Below, piece after piece: positions 43,049-55,000 of a DNA stretch of 64,000 nucleotides. The notes under the pieces were generated by a model. That model searched no databases, was not told the DNA's origin, and saw nothing but the letters and a program-made list of their open reading frames with translations. Location of the stretch: assembly GCA_947044365.1 (NCBI GenBank), contig OX345637.1, positions 8,514,343-8,578,342 of the forward strand. Reading direction: 5' to 3'. The translations under genes were made by a program, and so were the position numbers. This DNA is from Petrosia ficiformis. Lineage: Eukaryota > Porifera > Demospongiae > Haplosclerida > Petrosiidae. The stretch's first letter is position 1. Every line of letters starts with the position of its first letter.

Positions 43049-46000
43049 ACAATATGATTACTGTACCCTTCCGCCTACGCTTCGCGGCGAGGGTAACTAC
43101 TGTTGAAGTACTGTAGTGTGAAAATCAAACTACTGAGTAATTACTGTACTGTATGGTGACATTTTATTGACATATACTGTACATGTATATAATAATTATA
43201 TATATTTGTGTTACATACATAATTAGTAAAGTTGCATTATTCCAGGGGGCTCAGTCAATTAGTAGGCATGTTCAAGGTACAGACCAGCAGTAAGAATGCT
43301 GCTTGTAGCTTGTGTAGAAACTTATAGCTGTTCTATCTGAAATACAGTACATGTACATGTATATTCCAAGGATCCTATAAGAACCTTTTAACAGAAAGAA
43401 GAGTAGATTAACAAATAACTGTAATAGGCTGTCGAGAAAGTCAGTCATGATTATTACCAAAATGATGACACCACAAAGCATATTTTTTCTTCATAATTAT
43501 GTTCCTTTATCTCTTGTTTTTATAATCTTCAGTTTTCCTAGTGTGAATTATGAGGATCCTGACTACAATGTTGGTATCCCCGTGTTTTCTATTCATGGAA
43601 ACCATGATGATCCCACTGGAGTAAGTAACTACTCATGTATAACAGTATATTTTTAGGGTATTCTATCCATCCCTCTATCCATCAATATTCATCTTTTCGC
43701 TGATCCATTTCTCCACCATTCATCCATTCATCCATCCATCATTCATCTATTCGCCCATCTATCAATCCATTCATCATCCACACTTGTACATACATACATG
43801 TACTGCAAGTAAATGAATACTACAAGTACATGCATTTGTCTTTATGTTAGGAACCCGTACATGTACATACATGTACATGTACATATATGTACATACTACA
43901 AGACATGAATATGCATACTACAAGTACATGTACATGTATTGTCTTTATGTTAGGAACATGTACATGTACATGTACATACATGTATATACTACAAGTACAT
44001 GAATATGCAAGTACATGTATTTGTCTTTATGTTAGGAACCTGTACATGTACATGTACATGCAGGGGTGTGGAAACATTGAGCCAACTGCCAGACATTTTG
44101 ACCTATTTTCATCACTCTTGTCCTGTTCCCCATATACTTAGTATAAAGGTTTGTTTCAATTTACCGGACATTCATTAGATTTATCGGACAATGTCCTGTA
44201 TGAAAGGCTGTTTCCACACCACTGTGTACATGTACATACTACAAGACGTGAATATGCATACTACAAGTACATGTACATGTATTGTCTTTATGTTTGGAAC
44301 ATGTACATGTACATGTATTGTCTTTATGTTAGGAACATTGTTTAAGTGCTGTGGACTTGTTGAGTGTCTCTAATTTAATCAACTATTTTGGAAAGGCTCA
44401 GAATGTAGAGGACATATCTATTTCACCTATACTTTTACAGAAAGGTATTCTTGTGGTGTTGATATGGTATCATAAGTATCATATGTACACTCACTATGTG
44501 AGACATATACATGTATACATGTACATGTACATTGTTGTTTTAGTTTCTCACAATAATGACCACTTTTAGTTAGTGTCTTAAAATTTGGTTGTTACTTCAT
44601 ATAAGGATAGTATAGTAGCTATATTACACATTCAAAATAGTATAATACTTATACAAACCACAGAATACAATAATTTAATGCTTAGTTAACTAACTAAAAG
44701 TGTCTATTATTGGCTAATTTTCATTTAGTTATAGTTATTGCACTAGACCTGTAATTTAGTTATACTTTCATTAAATGAAAGTTAAAATACCTTACATGTA
44801 CTAAAAGGGGTTTTAGTTATAGCTATGAAAACAAGATATATAAAGAAAAAAGTATCCCTATCTATGACTGCTTTGTGATGTCCAGCATTCAGTAATCATG
44901 GCTAACTTTATCATGCATCAGCCTATTATAGTTATTATTTTGATTATCTACTCTGTTTCCCTTTTAAAGAACCTTGTAGAACTTTAGGAATATATTTCAG
45001 GTAGAATAGCTAGCTATTAGTTCCAGTTTCTACGCAAGATACACAGCTTTCTTTCTGCTGAGCTTAAGCGTGCGTTTTTTAACGTGCCACGCCCATTAAT
45101 TGACCGAGCCCCCCCGGGAATGATGTAACTTCCTTAACTACCTATACAATGCATATTTGCGTAAGTGACACAAACATATAAATATATATATAGTTTGAAC
45201 CTGTGGGAAAGCAATCATAGGGATGGCCCTACGGGCCATAAAAACAACCTAAATGTACATCTATGTACTATAAGGCGTACATGTACATGTATGTACTATA
45301 GGCTGTACGTGTACATGTACATGTATGTACTATATACATGTATACTACAGTTGAATTGGTTAATAATTATATCATGTACAGGTACATGTAGATGTATGTA
45401 CTATAGGCTGTACATGTACATGTACATGTATGTATGTACTATAGGCCATACATGTACATGTACATGTATGTACTACAGTTGTACAGGTACATGTAAATGT
45501 ATACATGACATTCAGTGTGGTAATTAACTCAGTTACATGTAGTTGTACAAGTGGGTTAAACCTACATGTACCAAATACTTTCCCACATTTGTGTGGGTCA
45601 TTTGTTGGATCATAATTATGAGTAATACAGGAAGGTCTGTCTATGAAATATAAAGTAAGGTCATCTTGGCTACATGTACATGTACATATACATGTATATC
45701 CTCTTTGCACCTACATATACGTGTAAACCAGAGTGGCTGCTTTTATATTTTCTAAGCCCTTTGTGGCTGTTTTTATGAATTTCTAAGCAATTGTGGCTTT
45801 TGCTAGCATGCTAGGCCAATGAATTTTCATGTAATGTGCATGTATTATGCGGTTCTTTTGTGTGGCTTTCTGCCAGAAGAACTCTTATTCGCTGTTTTTA
45901 GGATGTCACACAGGGCCATCCCTATATTGATATACATTAGTCACCTACAAACATACCACTGTGACAGACTAAATTAGAGCTACAGGTAATATTGAACACC

Positions 46001-49000
46001 CAAATAAAACAACTTTGGAATATGATTCTGTCAAACCTTTAATAAAATTAATATATGCTTGTGTAACATATGTATTACTGAGTTAAGCTGGAAGTTGCAT
46101 CATTCTGGGGGGTTTGTTAATTAATGTCTGTGACTGCATAGCGCATAAGTGAATATGAGTTTAGCTACACAGCAGATAGTGGGATACAATCATCTTGTGG
46201 AAATTGGTATTCATATAAAAGCATCATTTTTTGTCCATTCCATTAGTATATTACATATGTATCTTTGCAGCTGAGATGTATTACTAAATATTACTTTATG
46301 AAATCCTACATGCATACACCATACAGTCATATACATGTATATGCACATATACATGTACATATAAATGTACATCTTTTCAATTCCCATTTGATCTCTAACA
46401 CTGTTAATTCTCATTAGCATTTTGTGTACACATACATGTATTGTAGTGTTTGGGTTTGTGGTCAGTGTATGGTGTGTAGTAGGCTAGTAGTTGTGTAGTA
46501 GTTGTGTAGTGGACTAGTACATCAGGTCCCTCCATCACTCACCCATCCCTGTTGATTTCTATACATACATATTTTGAAGATTTGACCATAAAACAATAAC
46601 AGATAAGACCTATTTTTGTATATTGTTTATACCATATAAGATGTACACTGATTCCTTTCTAAATTTACATAGAAAACTGTGTATGACCTTTGACCTTTGA
46701 CTGCATGTATTTTTCTTTTCTATAGGAACTACTCAGTTAGCTTTGTATGGTCTTGGTAGTATCAGAGATGAGAGATTAGTGAGAATGTTTCGTTATGAAA
46801 AGGTCAAGTTTTTGAGACCTAAGGAAGAAGATAAAAACTGGTTTAACCTCTTTGTTTTTCATCAGAACAGGTATGTGTAACTAATCAATTTTACTAAAGA
46901 TACATGTATCATTGTACATGTACATTGTACATGTATAATTAGCATATAAACAGATGATACATGTACAATGTACATGTGTACTGGACTAAATAGTATTTGA
47001 ACACTCAGTTCTAGAACTATTACTAAAGTCTGTTCATATTCATGATGACCTTAAAATTATGATGCGATGACTTTATATGTACCATAGTGTATAGTTTAAT
47101 GTCATAAGATTAATACATGATTATACTGTAACTCAATAATGAAGCAATGGATTGAAATTTAACACACACAAAAAAGAACAGGAAGGATAATTATATGAAA
47201 ATGGTACAGGTTTTAAAATTGTTTGGTCATTCCAAACTAAAGTTATGAGCACCAGATTTTGACATGACAATGCATGCTAGTTGTACTGTGGTGAGCATTG
47301 ATGATGGAATTGCTCACAGACGTATTTCCTGCCCTGGTGTGGTTATGTGGTAATTAATTACTGCACCCTTTTATTTCATAATACTGGTAAGAATAGTGTG
47401 TGAAAATGAAATAGGGAAATGGATTATCTTATAGTAAACATAGAGAAGGAATTGGCAATGAGAATATGAAAAGGTCAAAAGGTCCATTTGACAACAACAG
47501 TCAACAAGACTAGTAATGTTGTCTCTTGTAATGAGTATTGTGTTTACCATATTGTAACTACATGTATACATTAGTCCTGAGCATATTATTTGTCCAAATA
47601 GTCTATTATGAATTTCTTAAACTATTATTATTAATTATTTCCCTTAAGACATGTAGTTTAAAGTCTGTTCATATCCATGATGATCTCAAAATATTATAAA
47701 TATATTTTGACTGTTACCATAACAACTGAACACTATACACAGTCCCTATTATTATTACTGGACTAACAGGCCTAGTCTAAATGTACATGTAAATATTATC
47801 TCCATAAGTTAATTTGTATTAATAATGATAAAATTTCATTAAGCATAATACTAAATATAAACTTGTGTTTGAAGCCTACTGGGGCATACATGTACATGTA
47901 CATATACCAGACATGTAATAGTAAGATTACATATTTCAAGGTAATAGTAATAGTAATAGTAATAAATAATTTAAAACTGAGGTAATAGTAATAGTAATAG
48001 TAATAGTAATATACTGATTCTTAAGGTAATAGTAATATATTACATTGACTTAGGAGGTGATAGTAATAGTAATATACTGATTCTTAAGGTAATATTAATA
48101 GTAATATATTACATTGACTTAGGAGGTGATAGTAATAGTAATATACTGATTCTTAAGGTAATAGTAATAGTAATATATTACATTGACTTAGGAGGTGATA
48201 GTAATAGTAATATACTGATTCTTAAGGTAATAGTAATAGTAATATATTACATTGACTTAGGAGGTGATAGTAATAGTAATATACTGATTCTTAAGGTAAT
48301 AGTAATATATTACATTGACTTAGGAGGTAATAGTAATAGTAATATACTGATTCTTAAGGTAATAGTAATAGTAATATATTACATTGACTTAGGAGGTAAT
48401 AGTAATAGTAATATACTGATTCTTAAGGTAATAGTAATAGTAATATATTACATTGACTTAGGAAGTGATAGTAATAGTAATATACTGATTCTTAAGGTAA
48501 TAGTAATATATTACGTTGACTTAGGAGGTAATAGTAATAGTAATATATTACATTGACTTAGGAAGTGATAGTAATAGTAATATACTGATTCTTAAGGTAA
48601 TAGTAATATATTACATTGACTTAGGAGGTGATAGTAATAGTAATATACTGATTCTTAAGGTAATAGTAATAGTAATATATTACATTGACTTAGGAGGTGA
48701 TAGTAATAGTAATATACTGATTCTTAAGGTAATATTAATAGTAATATATTACATTGACTTAGGAGGTGATAGTAATAGTAATATACTGATTCTTAAGGTA
48801 ATATTAATAGTAATATATTACATTGACTTAGGAGGTGATAGTAATAGTAATATACTGATTCTTAAGGTAATATTAATAGTAATATATTACATTTACTTAG
48901 GAGGTGATAGTAATAGTAATATACTGATTCTTAAGGTAATAGTAATAGTAATATATTACATTGACTTAGGAGGTGATAGTAATAGTAATATACTGATTCT

Positions 49001-52000
49001 TAAGGTAATATTAATAGTAATATATTACATTGACTTAGGAGGTGATAGTAATAGTAATATACTGATTCTTAAGGTAATATTAATAGTAATATATTACATT
49101 GACTTAGGAGGTGATAGTAATAGTAATATACTGATTCTTAAGGTAATATTAATAGTAATATATTACATTGACTTAGGAGGTGATAGTAATAGTAATATAC
49201 TGATTCTTAAGGTAATAGTAATAGTAATATATTACATTGACTTAGGAGGTAATAGTAATAGTAATATACTGATTCTTAAGGTAATATTAATAGTAATATA
49301 TTACATTGACTTAGGAGGTGATAGTAATAGTAATATACTGATTCTTAAGGTAATAGTAATAGTAATATATTACATTGCATTGTAATTGACCCTGTCCTGT
49401 GTTTGACATACATGTCTGAATTTGACATGTTAACTACATACATGTACATGTACATGCCCAGTAGATGTGTTTAATCATATGATTAGTTGTGCTTCAGCAT
49501 CTTAATGCACGTCTCTTTTACACACACACATGGACACACACACACACAAACACACACAGATCTCAACACTCAGATAATAATTACATTCCTTCATCCTATC
49601 TCCCTTCCTTCTTGGATCTTGTGATTTGGGGACATGAGCATGAATGTCACACTGAACCAGAGTATGAAGCAAACCCTCATGATGATCTACATGAACATTT
49701 AGATGATATGGAAGACAAAGGTTTCTATATTTATCAACCTGGATCTTCAGTTGCTACTAGTCTATGTGAAGGAGAAGTGAAAAAGAAGTGAGTATTACAT
49801 GTAGTCACATGACTTGCATATGATAGTCATGTAACTAATGTATTCATATATGCGACTTATTGATTCACTATTCGCATAAGTGCCACATGATAGTCATGTG
49901 ACTCACTAGTAATGCACTGATAATTGGTATGCATTACTAGTAACTAATACAGATGTACTACTTTACATGTAACTATTGAAACTCATATAGACATGTCGGG
50001 ATTCTTTACATCAAAGGAACTGATTTTCGTATTGAGACAATTCCCTTAAAAACTGTTCGTCCATTCATCATGGATACTGTCTGTTTGTCAAAGACTAATA
50101 TTAGTAATCTAGATTATTCTCGTATATTATCTTACCTACAAGAGAAGGTGTGTTTATATACTCATCATACAAATGTGTTTACATGCTTTTGATTTATACA
50201 TGTAGGTTGAAAGTATGATTGATGAAGCTGCTAGTGATGATTCAGATTGTGAAAAGCTACCACTAATACGACTAAGAGTGAGTTGGTCTGCAGGCTTTGA
50301 TTGCTTTCTTGGGTTGAATGTTTATATATGTTTGTATCACATACGTGTTGCATATGAACATGCAGCTGAGGATGCATAATTCTGGGGGCTTGAACATGAG
50401 CTCCTGCTACACCTGTACATTCTGCAGACCACCTAAAAGAAAACAGCTTGTAGAAACTGCCTTTAAAAAATATAGAATGCTTAGATGATAGACAGACAGG
50501 AAAAAAAAAAAAAAAAGAAAGCCCCCAGAGAGATTCGAACTCTCGACCCCTGGTTTACAAGACCAGTGCTCTAACCGCTGAGCTATGGAGGCACGATTGA
50601 TCTAGAGATTTTACAGATGTATCTCTATTATGTGGATTACTCTGGTGACTACCCTATGATACCTCAAAACCGTATCAATCATAGGGATGTTTTTTTTTCT
50701 CTATATTCCAGGCATGATTGCTTTACAAATTTAAGTGAAGATAAAAGTATGGTTTGTGGTATCCAGCATTCAGTAATCATGGCTGACTTTATCATGCCTG
50801 AAACACAACAGCATACTATAGTTATTATTTCGATTATCTACTCTCCTTACCTTTTAAGGACGTTCTAGAACTTTAGAAATATATTTCAGGAAGAATAGCC
50901 AGCTATTAGTTCCAGTTTCTACATAAGCTAGTAAAGCTTTCTTTCTGTTGCTCTGTACTGGTCTGTAGAGCTTGAGCGCGCGTTCTATTACGCACCACGC
51001 CCATTAATTGACCGGGCCCTCCCCCGAAAATGACGTAACTTCCTTAACTACGTATACAACGCATACTCACGCAAGTGACACAAGAATATAAACATACATT
51101 GAACCCGTGGGAAAGCAATCATAGGGATGGCCCTACGGGCCATAAAAAAAAAAGCCCACAGAGAGATTTGAACTCTCGACCCCTGGTTTACAAGACCAGT
51201 GCTCTAACCGCTGAGCTATGGAGGCACGATTGATCTATTGATTTTACAGATGTATCTCTATTAGGTGGATTACTCTGGTGACTACCCTATGATACCTTCA
51301 AACTGTATCAATCATAGGGATGTTTTTTTTCTCTATATACACTGTATATAGAGAAAAAAAACATCCCTATGATTGCTTTACAAATTTAAGTGAAGATAAA
51401 AGTATGCTTTGTGGTATCCAGCATTCAGTAATCATGGCTGACTTTATCATGCCTGAAACACAACAGCATACTATAGTTATTATTTCAATTATCTACTCTC
51501 CTTACCTTTTAAGGACGTTCTAGAACTTTAGAAATATATTTCAGGAAGAATAGCCAGCTATTAGTTCCAGTTTCTACATAAGCTAGCAAAGCTTTCTTTC
51601 TGTTGCTCTGTACTGGTCTGTAGAGCTTGAGCGCGCGTTCTATTACGCACCACGCCCATTAATTGACCGAGCCCCCCGAAAATGACGTAACTTCCTTAAC
51701 TACGTATACAACGCATACTCACGCAAGTGACACAAGAATATAAACATACATCGAACCCGTGGGAAAGCAATCATAGGGATGGCCCTATGGGCCATAAAAA
51801 AAAAAAAGCCCCCAGAGAGATTCGAACTCTCGACCCCTGGTTTACAAGACCAGTGCTCTAACCGCTGAGCTATGGAGGCACGATTGATCTAGAGATTTTA
51901 CAGATGTATCTCTATTAGGTGGATTACTCTGGTGACTACCCTATGATACCTCAAAACCGATTTGGTCAGCAGTTTGTTGGGAAGGTGGCAAACCCACACA

Positions 52001-55000
52001 CAGTTTTGCAGTGGTTTAAACGGAAGAAGCCGACATCACTATGTAAGAGAACTTTGTAATAATAATTCACTTTATGTGATTAAAAATTAATAGCCAATCG
52101 AAAAGATCTACCATTGGAAGGAGAAGATGAAGAAGATGAAGAGCCTCCTGATAAAGATGATGAACAGGAGGAAATAAGCACTATAGCATCATTATTAGAA
52201 GATCAACTAAAACAAGAAAAATTGTCGATTCTCTCTGAAAAGAGTCTGGTAGCAGCTGTTAATGAGTTTGTGGACAAGAATGAGAAAGAAGCCATATCTG
52301 AGTGAGTAAAGCTACTGGATAACAAAATATGTTGTATTTACAAAATAAACATTTAAACAAAAATAATTTTGATCAAACATTACTAATTTAAATGTTTGAT
52401 GTTCAGGTATGTATCTTGTACAGGAAGTCTCCGCAATTTGTGTAAGATTATTCTTAATTTCATTTGCTTGAATTCCAAGCTCAAGCATTTGATCAAACGT
52501 TAATGATTTTCACAAATTTGGTGAAACATTGATCAGTACAATAAGGAAATGCTACATGATGTGTCACATGATGTGTCACATGAATACATTTTTCAATATT
52601 ACATGTAGCTTTGTGAATTACTCACTTCAACAAACACAAGAGTTCTTAAAGAGCGAGACATTTCCAGACACAGACCTACACGACAAGGTACATGTATATG
52701 TTATATACCAAATGGTAAAGGAAGGCCGGGAGTAGATCTCCTGTGTATATATGTATACATGTATATATATATATATATAGTCATGTACATGTAGATATGT
52801 ACATATGACGATTGTGTAGAAGTGTTTGTGATGACATTCAGTATTTTCATTACACATCGATGCCTTTCATTTAACATTTTCTATTCAACTATTTTCTATA
52901 AGAAGATACTAAATTAATATTATATATATGTATACATGTACAGTATGCATGTCCCCTCGATATCACATTTTAGTCAAAGCAAAGCCCCTACCCTAGCTAG
53001 CTATACCACATGTACAGTATGCATGTCCCCTCAATATCACGTTTTAGTCAAAGCAAAGGCCAAACCTAGCCCCTACCTTAGCTAGCTATACCACATGTAC
53101 AGTATGCATGTCCCCTCAATATCACATTTTAGTCAAAGCAAAGCTCAAACCCAGCCCCTACCCTAGCCAGCTATACCACATGTACAGTATGCATGTCCCC
53201 TCAATATCACATTTTAGTCAAAGCAAAGCCCCTACCTTAGCTAGCTATACCACATGTACAGTATGCATGTCCCCTCAATATCACATTTTAGTCAAAGCAA
53301 AGCCCCTACCCTAGCTAGCTATACCACATGTACAGTATGCATGTCCCCTCAATATCACATTTTAGTCAAAGCAAAGCTCAAACCCAACCCCTACCCTAGC
53401 TAGCTATACCACATGTACAATATGCATGTCCCCTCAATATCACATTTTAGTCAAAGCAAAGGCTAAACCCAGCCCTTACCCTAGCTAGCTATACCACATG
53501 TACAGTATGCATGTCCCCTCAATATCACATTTTAGTCAAAGCAAAGCCTAAACCCAGTCCCTACCCTAGCTACATGTAACTATACCTCTTGTTCTATATA
53601 CATGTACATTGATGACATCATTGTGTTATTTCTATTTATAGATTACTGAACGACGTCAAGAAATTATGAGAAGACAAGAACAAGCTACTGAAGAAGCCAG
53701 AATGGTTAGTCACATCTAATACTTTTATTTTCACTTCATAGTGAGGCGTGTACTACTGTCCTCTATATTCATCATACTGTGTATGAAGCAAAATCCTTTC
53801 TTAAAATGTTTGCTAATCTAGTCTGTACAGAAATCCAATAAATTTTGTTGTCTGCACATAGCACACATTATTCTTCCTGAAACTTGTTTTAATATTTGCT
53901 CAAAGGTGACAAAAGGCAGTACACTATCAGTCTTTTACTGGTATTGTGAAAATATTGAAAATCACGATATTTTTTCCCATTAGAATTGTGTCATGATTAT
54001 CAACCATCCCTATATTATACACACAGCATCTTGCAGATGTCCGAGTCAGCAGATTAGATTCCTCAATAGTATTAAGTAGTGAAAGTGATAATGAAAGAAC
54101 AGATGGTCCGTCATCTAGTACAAGAAGAGAAGATGCAATGGAAACCACACAACCGAAAAGCAAGGCATCAGGAAGAGGTCGGGGAAGAGGTAGAGGAAGA
54201 GCTAGAGGAACAAGAGAAACAACTACAACCAGGAGAGGGACAAGTAGAAAAACCTCAGCAAGTACACCTTCTCAGTTGTCATTATCAAAATCTACCAGAA
54301 CTACTACTAAGACTACAACAGTAAGTGTGTTAATATATTACATATGCATGCATATACATTGTACATATACATGTACATGTACATATTAGTGTACTGGTAC
54401 TGTTACTTGAAGTATGTCCATTATAGCACTTGTACTGCACATTTACATATACATACATACTGTACTGTCATTTTGTACATGAAATAAAATTTGATATAAT
54501 TATCAGAGAGTACGGTAGTACTATACTCATGTAGGGTTGTTATATGGAAGTTGTGATTTTAATTTTGCTGCTAATGTACCATCCCAATCTTGTTCCTGTG
54601 CTTTTTCGGTTTTGATATTCCTAAATTTTCTTTCATTTTTTGAAAATGTCTTTTGCAATGTATTTCAGCTAGATTTAACAGCTATTAGTTATGGTTTCTA
54701 CAAACTGCTCTCTTCCTGCTGACACTATAGCTCAAGTGCACATTCTTTTACGTGCCATGTCTACTCTATTGCAGTGTTTCCCCCAAAGTGTGGTACCATG
54801 ATGCTCCCCCATCCCTTTAGTCTTGCTCCCTAACTCTTTATTTTTTAAATCTATGCTGAAAAACACTGTATAACACTGATAGGACAAATGTCATGTAATA
54901 CTGATGTACTCCTCACACTTGATATTTATCCTGGAGGAAACACTGCTTTATCTCCTAAAATGATGTAACTTCTTCTATGCAATATGTATAGGACACACAC

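Larger units (their letters stand above)
50500..51960. repeat. Tandem triplication of tRNA-Thr plus the first ~45 bases of MRE11 exon 10, with MITE F between
   Basis: Units start at the tRNA (50521, 51154, 51808; spacing 633 and 654). After each tRNA come CACGATTGATCTA and TTTACAGATGTATCTCTATT, then the exon start GTGGATTACTCTGGTGACTA and CCCTATGATACCT. Units 1 and 2 then switch to TATCAATCATAGGGATG and a family F element. Only unit 3 continues into the complete exon. In unit 1 the acceptor AG is mutated to AT; in unit 2 it is intact. Confidence 0.93.

Noticed and set aside
51154..51225. Calling tRNA copy 2 a plain pseudogene
   Set aside because: It has one acceptor mismatch and one T-loop change, but all arms, the anticodon and the terminator are intact, so it was kept as a tRNA with lower confidence.
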